DNA of 64,000 nt from positions 47,701-111,700 of the forward strand of contig JBPOGA010000012.1 of the NCBI GenBank assembly GCA_051252415.1, in the 5' to 3' direction. Position 1 is the first letter of the stretch. Each line of letters begins with the position of its first letter. The notes beneath the pieces are model-generated. The model saw only the letters and a program-made list of their open reading frames with translations, had not been told where the DNA came from and did not search any database. The translations under genes were made by a program, and so were the position numbers. Origin of the DNA: JBPOFY01 sp051252415 (GTDB lineage: Bacteria > Verrucomicrobiota > Verrucomicrobiia > Opitutales > Coraliomargaritaceae). Positions 43,249 to 53,295 of this stretch are shown piece by piece.

Positions 43249-45452
43249 ACGCAGCAAATGCAGGTAGACGCGTTGCACTGATCGGAAATCCGAACACTGG
43301 CAAAACTTCCCTTTTCAATACCTTGACTGGCATGCGCCAACGTGTGGGTAACTACTCGGGGGTCACAGTCGAAAAGAAAACTGGCACTTGGTCCTTGCCG
43401 AATAATGAGGAAGTCGAACTGATCGACCTCCCTGGCACCTATAGCCTCAGCGCAACGTCACTGGATGAGCGTGTCGCAGTTGATGTGATAGCGGGGCATG
43501 GCGTCGGCCAAGCAGCACCAGACTTGGTCATCGTGGTGGTGGATGTCGAGAACCTGCGCCGCAATCTCTTTTTGGCATCACAAGCTTCGGAGCTTGGCGT
43601 GCCAATGGTCATCGCACTGAACTGTTGGGACATCGCAGAAAAGAAAGGCCTGCAGATCGACAGTAAACTCTTGGCGCAACGCCTCGGCGTGCCCGTGGTG
43701 CCGACAGTCGCCAAACGAAAAAGCGGCACAGAAGAACTAGCCAACGCCGTAGAAAAAGCACTCCAGACCCGCCCAATCCTAGTGCGCCCCTACTGGCCGG
43801 AACCGGTTCACAAAGCGATCCACACCCTACACGAAGAACTGGTGACGCAACGCAACGAGACACTCAGCGAAGGCGAAATACAACGTCTGCTGTTTGACCG
43901 TAAGAGCGCAGTATGCGAACGCCTCAAGACTCCAGCAGCTGAGCATGAGCCAATTATCAAAGCAGTTCGCGACCAACTTTACAAAGACGGTTTCCAGCCA
44001 GATGCTGCGGAGTCGACCCTGCGCTTCCGTTTTCTGAATCCCTTACTGAATGACGTGCTCGAACGTCAGGCGGCTATGAAGACACGCAGCAAATCAGAAG
44101 GAATCGACCAACTCCTGCTGCATAAATTCTGGGGCCTCATGGTCTTTGTCGGCATGATGTATGTCGTCTTTCAATCCGTCTACACATGGGCGGGCCCCAT
44201 GATGGACTTGATTGAAAGGGTCGTGGGTTGGGTGCAAGGCATCGCCTCGGATGCACTTGTTGCCACGCCGATGCTGCAGAGTTTGATCGCCGATGGTATC
44301 ATCGGAGGAGTTGGCGCTTTCCTCGTCTTTCTACCACAAATTCTGGTATTATTTTTCTTCATCTCGCTGTTAGAAGCTTCTGGCTATATGGCGCGAGCGG
44401 CCTTCCTGATGGACAAGCTCTTTCAATGGTGCGGTCTGAACGGCAAAAGTTTCGTGCCACTTCTGACGAGTTTCGCCTGCGCGATTCCGGGGATTATGGC
44501 CACGCGCACCATCAACGACAACAAAGCGCGCGTAATCACCATTTTAGTCGCTCCACTGATGAGCTGCTCGGCACGGTTGCCGGTCTATCTCTTACTCATT
44601 GGAGCCTTCATCGAACCGCAATATGGTCCGAGTATCGCAGGAGCCACGCTCTTCGGCATGCACTTCATTGGTGCACTGGCTGCGGCTCCCTTAGCTTGGG
44701 TACTCAACAAGACAGTGAACAAAGGTCGTAAGCCTGAGCCATTTGTCATGGAGCTACCTCACTACCGAGTGCCACAGGTTAAACTCGTTTTCCAACGGAT
44801 GTATGAGAGTGGTAAAGAGTTTGTTGTGCGCGCAGGCACAGTGATTTTTGCGATGACAATCATCATCTGGGCACTGCTCTATTTCCCACGATCTACTGAG
44901 GTTGAAGAACAGATCAGAGCCGAATTAGGAATGAGTAGCCCTACTCTATCAGAAAATAGCGCAGGAGACGACATTGTCGCCAGTGATGCGGAAGCAGAAC
45001 TCGAAAAACGTATCGACGCCGCCTATCTCGAACAAAGCTATATGGGTCGTTTCGGTAAAACCGTGCAACCCGTATTCGCGCCGGCAGGCTACGACTGGAA
45101 GATCACTGTTGGCGTGCTCGCGAGTTTCCCCGCTCGTGAAATCATCATTTCCACACTCGGTATCACTTACGCACTCGGCGGTGAAGTCGATGAGGAGTCC
45201 GACGATCTACGCACCACATTGAGTCATGCAAAATGGGAATCCGGGCCACGAGCAGGCGAACCGGTCTTCAATATCCCCGTGGCACTTTCGATCATGGTGT
45301 TTTTCGCCCTCTGCATGCAGTGCGGTGCAACGCTTGCTGTGATTGCAAAAGAACTTAACTGGTGGTGGGCCGCTGGTAGCTTCTTTGTATTAACTGGTAT
45401 CGCATGGCTTGCTGCCGTAGCCGTTTACCAGATCGGCATGCTATTTGCCTAA
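43245..45452 (+). CDS. feoB: Ferrous iron transport protein B
   Basis: 735 aa. N-terminal G domain: GNPNTGKTSLFNTLTG (G1, about 15-30), IDLPGTYSLSA (G3), and NCWD (G4) with the base-specific Asp. Two Gate regions and about nine membrane helices follow; the cysteines of SCSARLPVYLLLIGAF and PAREIIIS motifs are present. Imports Fe2+ at the inner membrane. Sits in feoA-feoB-small ORF, a complete Feo operon. Confidence 0.97.
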   Translation: MNAANAGRRVALIGNPNTGKTSLFNTLTGMRQRVGNYSGVTVEKKTGTWSLPNNEEVELIDLPGTYSLSATSLDERVAVDVIAGHGVGQAAPDLVIVVVDVENLRRNLFLASQASELGVPMVIALNCWDIAEKKGLQIDSKLLAQRLGVPVVPTVAKRKSGTEELANAVEKALQTRPILVRPYWPEPVHKAIHTLHEELVTQRNETLSEGEIQRLLFDRKSAVCERLKTPAAEHEPIIKAVRDQLYKDGFQPDAAESTLRFRFLNPLLNDVLERQAAMKTRSKSEGIDQLLLHKFWGLMVFVGMMYVVFQSVYTWAGPMMDLIERVVGWVQGIASDALVATPMLQSLIADGIIGGVGAFLVFLPQILVLFFFISLLEASGYMARAAFLMDKLFQWCGLNGKSFVPLLTSFACAIPGIMATRTINDNKARVITILVAPLMSCSARLPVYLLLIGAFIEPQYGPSIAGATLFGMHFIGALAAAPLAWVLNKTVNKGRKPEPFVMELPHYRVPQVKLVFQRMYESGKEFVVRAGTVIFAMTIIIWALLYFPRSTEVEEQIRAELGMSSPTLSENSAGDDIVASDAEAELEKRIDAAYLEQSYMGRFGKTVQPVFAPAGYDWKITVGVLASFPAREIIISTLGITYALGGEVDEESDDLRTTLSHAKWESGPRAGEPVFNIPVALSIMVFFALCMQCGATLAVIAKELNWWWAAGSFFVLTGIAWLAAVAVYQIGMLFA

Positions 45453-45479
45453 ACGATAATTCGAGGCTATGTTCATATT

Positions 45480-45641
45480 ATGAAAACCATCGAAATCCTC
45501 ATCGTGACGTTGGTTATAATAGGTGCCTCACTCTATTTGTATCGAACATTTCGACCGAAACCAAATAAGGGCAAGGGATGTGGATGCGGCACGGCGGATT
45601 GTAAGGTGCCTAAACCAAAGATACATAAAGAGGACACGTAG
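45480..45641 (+). CDS. FeoB-associated Cys-rich membrane protein
   Basis: 53 aa, ATG to TAG, 27 bases after feoB. One membrane helix (about 4-21: IEILIVTLVIIGASLYLY), then a basic stretch and GKGCGCGTADC, then a Lys/Pro tail. The helix-plus-GCGCG..C layout matches the small FeoB-associated family that replaces FeoC in many bacteria. It probably binds iron or an Fe-S cluster near FeoB. It is shorter than 60 aa, so easy to overlook. Confidence 0.82.
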   Translation: MKTIEILIVTLVIIGASLYLYRTFRPKPNKGKGCGCGTADCKVPKPKIHKEDT

Positions 45642-45726
45642 CACAGCGTAAGTCATACTCTTGACTTCAATCACTGCTTGAGCCTGAATTAGCAGATGTA
45701 ACGAAGGCTCCGCATTGCAATGGCCC

Positions 45727-48700
45727 ATGGACGATTCTTTTCGCATCTCGACATATCGCATGCTCAATTTCTCAAAAGCGAAAATCAGGCCGATCACGAG
45801 CCTAGTGTGTGTCCTCTTTCTAGCCACCGTTCTTAGTTGTTTCGCTGAGCTATCTTTTGAGCAATTGAAGTCAGAAAAAGGCATCGACCTGATTCGAGAT
45901 ATTTACCGTAGCGAGGATGGCTACGTATGGGTCGGCACAAATTTTCAAGGGTTGGTTCGCTTCGATGGCTATTCTACTAAATGGTATAAAGCTAACAGTG
46001 AGAACCCAAAATCGATTTCAAGCAATGCCATCAATGAACTGGCCGAAGATCACGATGGCAACCTATGGGTCGCAACGGTATCCGGCTTAGAAAAATTAGA
46101 CCGTAAAACAGACACTTTCACGCGTTACAGACATAATCCAAAAGACCCGAACTCTCTCGCTGACAATACTGTCGGCAGTTTACACATAGATGATAATGGT
46201 ACGCTTTGGGTACTTACGAACCTAGCACTACATCGCTATGTTCCAGACTCTGATAACTTCATACGATGCCATGAATACGAGGGCCCGGAACCCCCGCCCA
46301 AATACTATAAGATGGAATGTGATTCTGACGGCGTCTTTTGGATTTCAGCTTTGCAAAAAAATGGCCTCTATAAATTCAATCCTTCAACGGGTAACATTAA
46401 CTTCTACCCCTATACGGGAGAGATCCCGACTACATGGGGAAGGCAATCAATTGAACTCGATCCAGACGGCCGAACGCTATGGATGACAGTCCATCAATTA
46501 GGCCTTCTTCGATTTGACAAAATCGATCACACGTTTTTTCGCTACCCAATTGACCCCTTACAAACAGGCAAAGGGGTGACAAGCACTGAGGTCAACGACC
46601 TTATTCATATAGATCAAGATACCTTAGCCGTTTGCGTGGCTCATGGGGGCATCTGTATTCTCGATAAAAAGAATGACCAATTCACATATATCACAGAAAA
46701 AAGCGATGGCGTGGCAGGCTTAACGAGCAACGGAGCTTTCTCTTTCCATAAAGACAACGAAGGTATACTGTGGCTCGGCACATCTAGAGGCGGATTATTT
46801 TATAACAATCCAGGTCACTACTCATTTGAGACGTATCAGAATGAAAGTCTAAAAGGCAGCATTGTTGGTACCATATTCGAAGATATTGACGGCTTGGTCT
46901 GGGTGGGAACTGGCGGATATGGAATTAACATATTCAATCGCGATACAAAAAAATTTCGCGTGATAAACACCGAAAATAGTAATCTTAGCTCTAATGTAAT
47001 TCGATCTTTCAGTAAGGATGTTGATGGTAATATCTGGATAGCGACTTGGAATCGAGGTCTCAACCTCTACGATAAATCCACCCAAGAGGTCACTCCGATA
47101 CAATATCCGAACGCTTTAAAAAAGGTAATCAGCGAGCGCGATCAGATCTGGAGGTTCCACATCGATACGGCGGGTCGCTTTTGGATCATCACAAACTCTT
47201 CAACGCTCTTACTAGACAACCAACTTAATATCCAAAACACCTTTTTTAATACAACAGGTGGCGAGTTTCGAAATGGCATGCTCTATCAATTTGATGAGGC
47301 TGCTGTCTATTTCTCGAATAATAGTGGTATCTTTAGTTACGATGAGTCCACATCTCAGATGATCCCTTTCATTTTGGGCATCCAAGCCATACAAGTGGCC
47401 AGAGACCTAAATGGATATTTCTATATCGCGACACGAACTCAAGGGATCTACATCCTTGATGCCGAAGGCAACATATTGAGAACTCTAACTACTGAAGATG
47501 GCCTGTCTGACAATTCTATACGTGCTATAGAACTCACCAAAGAAGGCACATTATGGGCCGGCACTATGCACGGTTTGTCTCGCATTAATTTGAAGGACTA
47601 TTCCGTATCGAGCTTTTATGAAAAGGATGGTCTTCAAGGGAACTCCTATTTCATGCAAAGCTCCACTACCCTAAAAGATGGCACATTAGCTTTTGGCGGC
47701 ACACGTGGCGTGAGCTTCTGGAAACCACACGATACAAAAATTAGGCAATTCGATGCGCCAGTCTACATACAAAATATACAGATTTCCAATCGAAACGCGG
47801 ATTTAAACGAACTACTCATAGACCGCGATAATGGGACTCAAGAGGTCGAAATCGATTGGCCCTCAAAAATGGTTCGCTTCGGATTTTCTGCTGTCGGCTT
47901 TACTTACCCAGAAAATATTCGCTATGCATACATGCTCGAAGGCTTTGACGACGACTGGGTCTACACGGACAGTCAAAGCAGAGTCGCAACTTACACCAAC
48001 TTAAGTCCCGGGAATTATAAATTAGTTATTAAGGCATCCGACGACAAAGGGAGTGTGACGCCTAACACAGCCACCTTGCACCTTAAAGTCATTCCACCAT
48101 TTTGGATGTCAGCTTGGTTTTATGCATTACTGATATTACTGCTAGCGATTGCGATTCATTACTATTTAAGGCATCGAGATAAAAAACTCGAAATTGAACA
48201 AGAGAAACTACTCAAAGAAGTCGCTGAACGCTCTCAACTTATTGATCAAATTACCGAAGCAAAAAACCAAGCTGTTCATTCGGATCGTTTAAAATCCCAA
48301 TTCCTCGCGAACATGTCTCACGAAATCAGGACTCCGATGAATGCAATCATCGGCTTTTCCGAGCTATTAGCCGATGATCACTTTTCTGCAGAAGAAAGAA
48401 AGAGCTTTCTTGAAAGTATCACAAATGGTGCAGACAGCTTACTTCGATTGATCGAAGACATTCTCGACATATCAATGATTGAGGCCAATCAGCTAAAGAT
48501 AAAATTACATGATTTCAGCCTAGTCGATTTACTCAATAAAACACATTCAAGTTTCATCGTGTTTCAGCCGTCTGATACGGTTGAACTAAAATACACGCCA
48601 CCACCGCCAGAACTTTCAAATGCAGTCCTTCACTCCGACTCTCAACGACTGCGGCAGATCATTACAAACTTGGTGAACAACGCCTTAAAATTCACATACA

Positions 48701-49413
48701 GTGGAACGGTAGAATTAGGGTGTAGGAGCGAGAAAGATACTGTTGTAATATACGTGAAAGATACCGGGGACGGCATCGACGCAGCTGAGGTTGATGCGAT
48801 CTTTTCAGAATTTGTCCGCCTCGAGCGACATGATCAAGCTGCCGTCAGAGGTGTCGGCTTAGGCTTGGCAATCTCCAAGCGCTTGGCTGACCTGCTAGAT
48901 TATAAACTCGAAGTCGAGTCGACTAAAGGTGTTGGTTCAGAGTTTCGACTAGTCATTCCGAAGAAAAATGTATCGATAGATACTGGGGCTCACATAGATG
49001 TAAGCCCCAGTCTGGAGTCAACTGACACACTGCAATATAACTGGGAGAAGCAAACAATTCTGATCGTCGAAGACGAAAATTCAAATTTCCAGTATTTGCA
49101 GAGCGTCTTAAAAAACACGAGTATTCAAATCGAATGGGCTAAAAACGGCAAAGAAGCCATTGAGTGTATCCGAGAAGGCGATACAGTATATGATCTGGTT
49201 CTAATGGACATCAAAATGCCCGTCATGGATGGCTACGAGGCCATTACGGTCCTCAAGGTCCTACACCCTAAACTCATAGTTGTCGCGCAAACTGCATACG
49301 CGATGCAAGAGGACATGTCAAAATGCCTAGAAGCGGGCTTCGACGACTACCTAAGTAAACCAATTCTGCCAAATACTTTGATACACACGATCGCCAAGTA
49401 TATTAAAACCTAG
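45727..49413 (+). CDS. Hybrid two-component regulator with periplasmic propeller, HisKA, HATPase and receiver
   Basis: 1228 aa from ATG 45727; a TTG at 45715 or ATG at 45760 are alternatives. Signal-anchor at about 15-38; then two seven-bladed Reg_prop propellers with repeated GxVWVGT-like blades (about 45-680); a Y_Y_Y domain (about 690-785, LSPGNYKLVIKASD); one membrane helix (about 793-813); a coiled coil; HisKA with ANMSHEIRTPMNAIIGFSEL (His near 866); HATPase (NNALKFT, DTGDGI, GLGLAISKRL); and a receiver with phospho-Asp in VLMDIKMPVMDG (near 1160). Unlike Bacteroides sugar HTCS it has no AraC HTH at the end, so output must be through another protein. The nearby GH13 gene may be a hint to a glycan ligand. 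Confidence 0.93.
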   Translation: MDDSFRISTYRMLNFSKAKIRPITSLVCVLFLATVLSCFAELSFEQLKSEKGIDLIRDIYRSEDGYVWVGTNFQGLVRFDGYSTKWYKANSENPKSISSNAINELAEDHDGNLWVATVSGLEKLDRKTDTFTRYRHNPKDPNSLADNTVGSLHIDDNGTLWVLTNLALHRYVPDSDNFIRCHEYEGPEPPPKYYKMECDSDGVFWISALQKNGLYKFNPSTGNINFYPYTGEIPTTWGRQSIELDPDGRTLWMTVHQLGLLRFDKIDHTFFRYPIDPLQTGKGVTSTEVNDLIHIDQDTLAVCVAHGGICILDKKNDQFTYITEKSDGVAGLTSNGAFSFHKDNEGILWLGTSRGGLFYNNPGHYSFETYQNESLKGSIVGTIFEDIDGLVWVGTGGYGINIFNRDTKKFRVINTENSNLSSNVIRSFSKDVDGNIWIATWNRGLNLYDKSTQEVTPIQYPNALKKVISERDQIWRFHIDTAGRFWIITNSSTLLLDNQLNIQNTFFNTTGGEFRNGMLYQFDEAAVYFSNNSGIFSYDESTSQMIPFILGIQAIQVARDLNGYFYIATRTQGIYILDAEGNILRTLTTEDGLSDNSIRAIELTKEGTLWAGTMHGLSRINLKDYSVSSFYEKDGLQGNSYFMQSSTTLKDGTLAFGGTRGVSFWKPHDTKIRQFDAPVYIQNIQISNRNADLNELLIDRDNGTQEVEIDWPSKMVRFGFSAVGFTYPENIRYAYMLEGFDDDWVYTDSQSRVATYTNLSPGNYKLVIKASDDKGSVTPNTATLHLKVIPPFWMSAWFYALLILLLAIAIHYYLRHRDKKLEIEQEKLLKEVAERSQLIDQITEAKNQAVHSDRLKSQFLANMSHEIRTPMNAIIGFSELLADDHFSAEERKSFLESITNGADSLLRLIEDILDISMIEANQLKIKLHDFSLVDLLNKTHSSFIVFQPSDTVELKYTPPPPELSNAVLHSDSQRLRQIITNLVNNALKFTYSGTVELGCRSEKDTVVIYVKDTGDGIDAAEVDAIFSEFVRLERHDQAAVRGVGLGLAISKRLADLLDYKLEVESTKGVGSEFRLVIPKKNVSIDTGAHIDVSPSLESTDTLQYNWEKQTILIVEDENSNFQYLQSVLKNTSIQIEWAKNGKEAIECIREGDTVYDLVLMDIKMPVMDGYEAITVLKVLHPKLIVVAQTAYAMQEDMSKCLEAGFDDYLSKPILPNTLIHTIAKYIKT

Positions 49414-49446
49414 AGCATACTGCATTTATTCTGACTTATTTACGAT

Positions 49447-49626
49447 GTAGCCGCCTCGCTCCGCCGTGTCCTGCATAGCTCGACTGTGTCCTGCATAGCT
49501 CAACGTACGACACATGGAAGAGCGAAGCAGGGTTGAGGCGTCCGTTGACTTTGGCATCTCAGAAGCAAGCACGGCAACAGATCCGTCGTCGCCTACGGCT
49601 ATGCCGAACGCAGGTGCCGTAGCTAC
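49447..49626 (+). repeat. Degraded REP region with a 20-bp tandem duplication
   Basis: GTAGCCGCCTCGCTCCGCCG at 49447 and GGTGCCGTAGCTAC ending at 49626 mark the outer ends. Inside, TGCATAGCTCGACTGTGTCC and TGCATAGCTCAACGTACG are near-repeats. The gap of 283 bases between the hybrid regulator and cimA holds no supported gene. Confidence 0.5.
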
Positions 49627-49696
49627 AATTCTTGAGTCTCATTTTATGCAGAGTGCTATAGACAGCGAAGACTCAACAATACTGCGCCGAAACCCC

Positions 49697-51277
49697 TTAC
49701 TTCTGCTCCGAATCTAGGAGAATCTTATACTCGACCGAGTCGACCAAGGCTTCCCATGTGGCTTCGATGATATTATCGCTGGCACCAACGGTGCCCCAGA
49801 TCTCGTTGCCGTCCGTAGACTCAATTTGAACACGTATGATCGCATCAGCTCCATGCTGGCTTTCGAGAATACGAACCTTAAAGTCGATCAATTCGACTTC
49901 CATGATTTCTGGGAAGGCTGGTGCGATCGCTTTACGCAAGGCATCATCTAGTGCGCCCACAGGGCCCGTTGCTTCGGCAACCGTATGGTGAATTTCATCA
50001 CCAATCTTAACCTGCACGGTCGCCTCTGAAACGGTGCTACCATGACTAGTCTGATGGCTGACCATTACGCGGTAGCCAATCAACTCGAAGTCGTCCTTCT
50101 TCCCCTTAAGGAAGCGATTTAAGAGCAATTTAAACGACGCATCCGCCGCTTCGTAACCGTAACCCTTGAACTCAAGTTCTTTGAGCTCTGCGAGGAAATC
50201 TTTCAGCTCTGGAGAACGTGCATCGAGATCAACGCCAATTTCCTTAGCTTTCATCATGACACTACTGCGGCCCGACATATCGGACACCAATACACGGGTG
50301 CGATTACCCACAAGCTCTGGCTCAATGTGCTCGTAGCTATGCTTCACCTTGGCTGCGGCATCAGCATGCACCCCACCCTTGTGCGCGAACGATGCTGGTC
50401 CAACGAAGGGTGCGTTGTTGTCGGAGGCACGATTGGCCATCTCATCAATAAAGAGCGATAGATCACGCAATTTACTCAAGTTGGACGCGCAATTGAGCTC
50501 CTTGCCCATCTTCAAGATAAGGTTCGGCACAATTGTGGTCAGGTTGGCATTACCGTTTCGCTCGCCTACACCGTTAATCGTGCCTTGCACCAAAACTGCG
50601 CCCGATTCAATACCTGCTAGAGATACGGCAACACCGAGACCAGAATCATTATGGCAATGCATGCCAATCGGTGTGTCGGGAAAGTGCGCCACGACTTTGG
50701 AAACGATTTCATTCACCTCACCAACAAGCTTGCCGCCATTGGTATCGCAAAGTGTGAGGTTAATCGCACCACCGCACTTCGCGGCTTTAAGTGTTTGCAA
50801 AGCATACTCTGGGTTATCGCAAAAACCGTCAAAAAAGTGCTCTGCATCATAAATCACTTCACGGCCATTCTCAGTGAGAAAACGGACCGAGTCTTCGATC
50901 ATTTTCAGATTTTCTTCAGCAGTTGTGCGAAGAATCTCGGTAACATGCAGGAGCCATGTCTTGCCGAAAATAGTAACGACTGGCGTGTTCGCATCCAAGA
51001 GAAGTTTCAACTGTGGATCTTCTTCTGCCTTTAGGCTGGCACGACGTGTAGAGCCAAAAGCTGCAATCTTCGCGTGCTTGAGCTTCAGCTTTTGGGCTTC
51101 ATCAAAGAAAGCCATGTCGCGAGGGTTGGAACCGGGCCAGCCACCTTCAATGTAATCTACACCAAATTGATCGAGCTTTTCAGCTACACGTAACTTGCCA
51201 GCAACAGTGAAAGAAACACCTTCACCTTGCGTGCCGTCGCGAAGAGTAGTGTCGTAGATTTTGATATGTGATTGCAT
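49697..51277 (-). CDS. cimA: Citramalate synthase
   Basis: 526 aa from ATG 51277 (MQSHIKIYD). HMGL-type barrel: IYDTTLRDGTQGEGVSFTV; GGWPGSNPRDMAFF, which in CimA replaces the LeuA start; MHCHNDSGLGVAVSLAG; and NGVGERNGNANLTTIVPNL. A regulatory LeuA-dimer-like domain (about 390-520) follows. Pyruvate plus acetyl-CoA gives citramalate, leading to isoleucine without threonine deaminase. The frame stays open 5' to 51364 but without conserved sequence. Confidence 0.92.
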   Translation of the reverse strand: MQSHIKIYDTTLRDGTQGEGVSFTVAGKLRVAEKLDQFGVDYIEGGWPGSNPRDMAFFDEAQKLKLKHAKIAAFGSTRRASLKAEEDPQLKLLLDANTPVVTIFGKTWLLHVTEILRTTAEENLKMIEDSVRFLTENGREVIYDAEHFFDGFCDNPEYALQTLKAAKCGGAINLTLCDTNGGKLVGEVNEIVSKVVAHFPDTPIGMHCHNDSGLGVAVSLAGIESGAVLVQGTINGVGERNGNANLTTIVPNLILKMGKELNCASNLSKLRDLSLFIDEMANRASDNNAPFVGPASFAHKGGVHADAAAKVKHSYEHIEPELVGNRTRVLVSDMSGRSSVMMKAKEIGVDLDARSPELKDFLAELKELEFKGYGYEAADASFKLLLNRFLKGKKDDFELIGYRVMVSHQTSHGSTVSEATVQVKIGDEIHHTVAEATGPVGALDDALRKAIAPAFPEIMEVELIDFKVRILESQHGADAIIRVQIESTDGNEIWGTVGASDNIIEATWEALVDSVEYKILLDSEQK

Positions 51278-51395
51278 CGGTCGTAACAGATTGAGGAAAA
51301 ACCGATGAAAACAATGATTTGCACGTCTGGGGGCAAACCAAAAACAGACCGCACTGATCAACAAAACCTAGCTCGTTGCCTAAATTCTCTACATT

Positions 51396-52760
51396 TTACT
51401 TCTTTTCGAGCAGTAGATAGCCCCAAGCACCTAATGCAAACTGCTCACTTTGGCTGAAACGGTGCACTTGATCGCTGAGCACATCCATGTAGCTCCCTTC
51501 CAAGGCTGAATCAGATATCGTAAAGGTCGCGGCTTTAGGAGAAAGATTAAGCATCGCTACGATTTTATCGCCACTCTTCTCCCGATAAAAGGCCCAGACT
51601 TGCTCGTCTACACCTGTCCTAAAATTCACAACATCACCGCCATGTTTACCATTCCAAAGCGCTTGGTTACGCTTCTTCCATTGAAACAGACGTGTTAGGG
51701 TTTCGCGCTCAGGGTGCGGGCGCCAATCGATCAAGTCCTTCTCGAAGAAGAGTAACATCTTATCTAAGCCCGCTTCTTCACCATTATAGATAAGCGGCAT
51801 CCCCCTCGAAGCGACCGTATATGCACGCAAGACACCGGCGGCAGCCCCATAATCGTCAGACACGGTCGAATGCCAGCTGTTCTCATCATGATTGCTGAGA
51901 AACTTCATACGAATCGCCTCGGCAGGATACTTTTGGTCGCGCTCATAGGCCTCGTAATCCGCAAGGTCCTTCGCGGTGATCTCACCTGCGACTAATTTGC
52001 GCATTTCGCCCATTTGATGCCATGCATAGCTCATATCAAATGCTTCATCGTGAAACTCCGGCAACTGCCCTTCCGCTAGCATAAACACTTGATCGACTTG
52101 GTTGAGCGCACGTCGGGCTTCGTTCCAGAAGTCTGTGGGCACTTCTTCAGCGACATCACAGCGATAGCCATCGAGCTCAAATGCTTCAACCCAGTAGACC
52201 ATCGCATCAATCATCGCGGCACGTAGGCCTGAATTCTCATAATTGAGGGCAATCACATCAGTCCAATCCTCAACAGGTGGTATAAACTCGCCCGCTTCAT
52301 TAGTCTCGTAAAACTCTGGATTCGTCTTGGTCCACGGGTGGTCCCAAGCAGTGTGATTTGCCACCCAATCCAAGATTACATATATGCCGAGCTCATGCGC
52401 ACGATCGATCAGTTCACGAAGATCCTCCTCGGTGCCAAACTCTGGATTCACACCTTTATAATCCCTGATCGAATAATAACTACCAAGACTGCCTTTGCGG
52501 TTTTTCTCACCAATAGGATGAATCGGCATGAGCCATACGATATCAATCCCGATGGCTTTGATTTGAGGTAAATAGGCCGTCACCTCGTCAAAGCTCCCCT
52601 CTTCTGAAAACTGGCGCACATTGACCTCGTAGATGCTCGTATCCTTTGCCCAGTCCGGATACTGGCCATTGACCGCCTCTTCGCCGCGACAGACCAGAGA
52701 CGCTAGCAAACATAAAGCAATGCTAGCGACAATCGTGCGCCATTTGGGGTAAGAATTCAT
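51396..52760 (-). CDS. Secreted GH13 alpha-amylase-family enzyme
   Basis: 454 aa with a signal peptide (about 1-26). GH13 regions: LDWVANHTAWDHPW (region I), ELDGYRCDVAEEVP with the nucleophile Asp (II), VFMLAEGQLPEFH with the general acid Glu (III), and FLSNHDENSW with the stabilising Asp (IV). It should act on alpha-glucans in the periplasm or outside. A compact C-terminal domain ends in LGAWGYLLLEKK. Sub-specificity cannot be given. Confidence 0.92.
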   Translation of the reverse strand: MNSYPKWRTIVASIALCLLASLVCRGEEAVNGQYPDWAKDTSIYEVNVRQFSEEGSFDEVTAYLPQIKAIGIDIVWLMPIHPIGEKNRKGSLGSYYSIRDYKGVNPEFGTEEDLRELIDRAHELGIYVILDWVANHTAWDHPWTKTNPEFYETNEAGEFIPPVEDWTDVIALNYENSGLRAAMIDAMVYWVEAFELDGYRCDVAEEVPTDFWNEARRALNQVDQVFMLAEGQLPEFHDEAFDMSYAWHQMGEMRKLVAGEITAKDLADYEAYERDQKYPAEAIRMKFLSNHDENSWHSTVSDDYGAAAGVLRAYTVASRGMPLIYNGEEAGLDKMLLFFEKDLIDWRPHPERETLTRLFQWKKRNQALWNGKHGGDVVNFRTGVDEQVWAFYREKSGDKIVAMLNLSPKAATFTISDSALEGSYMDVLSDQVHRFSQSEQFALGAWGYLLLEKK

Positions 52761-52888
52761 TGATTGAAGAATTCCAAAACACTTCCGAGATGACCATAGC
52801 GGCAGCTGCTAGACAGTTGAATAATGTGTGAAATGAGGTTGATCCCGCGCGCATAGACTCGTTATACCCTAGTGCAACCCACTCATCC

Positions 52889-53293
52889 GTGTCTTCATCA
52901 AGTAAAGAACTCCCCGGCCTGCGCGCCCAACTCGACAAACTCGTCTATTTCCACGACGCCGATAAGCTACCGAGTGACGCCCCGCATGCGTTCATCTATT
53001 TCATCACGATCAGCAACCTCTCCGACCACACGGTCAATCTACGTGGTCGCCGCTGGGTGATACGTGATGTCGACGGCCACAGCCATGTAATAGAAGGCGA
53101 AGGTATCGTCGGCAAAGAGCCGACCTTAGCCTCCGGTGAAACTTTCACCTATAACAGCTACCACATGACTCACTGCGACTGTATTGCGACAGGCTCTTTT
53201 CATGGGATTGACAGCTCTGGCGATTCCATCCATGTCCGCATTCCAGAAATTGTAATGAATGTGCCAAGGCAATCCCCAGACTCCAAAGAATAA
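52889..53293 (+). CDS. apaG: ApaG-domain protein
   Basis: 134 aa fibronectin-III-like ApaG fold: FIYFITISNLSDHTVNLRGRRWVIRD, VEGEGIVGKEPTLASGETFTYNSY. The first part is a short N-terminal extension. The family is linked to Co2+/Mg2+ and diadenosine-polyphosphate responses, mechanism unknown. The next gene begins two bases after its stop. Confidence 0.9.
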   Translation: MSSSSKELPGLRAQLDKLVYFHDADKLPSDAPHAFIYFITISNLSDHTVNLRGRRWVIRDVDGHSHVIEGEGIVGKEPTLASGETFTYNSYHMTHCDCIATGSFHGIDSSGDSIHVRIPEIVMNVPRQSPDSKE

Positions 53294-53295
53294 CC

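Noticed and set aside
49514..49717. 67-codon plus-strand frame between the hybrid regulator and cimA
   Set aside because: Lies in a degraded REP region, with no ribosome site and no recognisable sequence.
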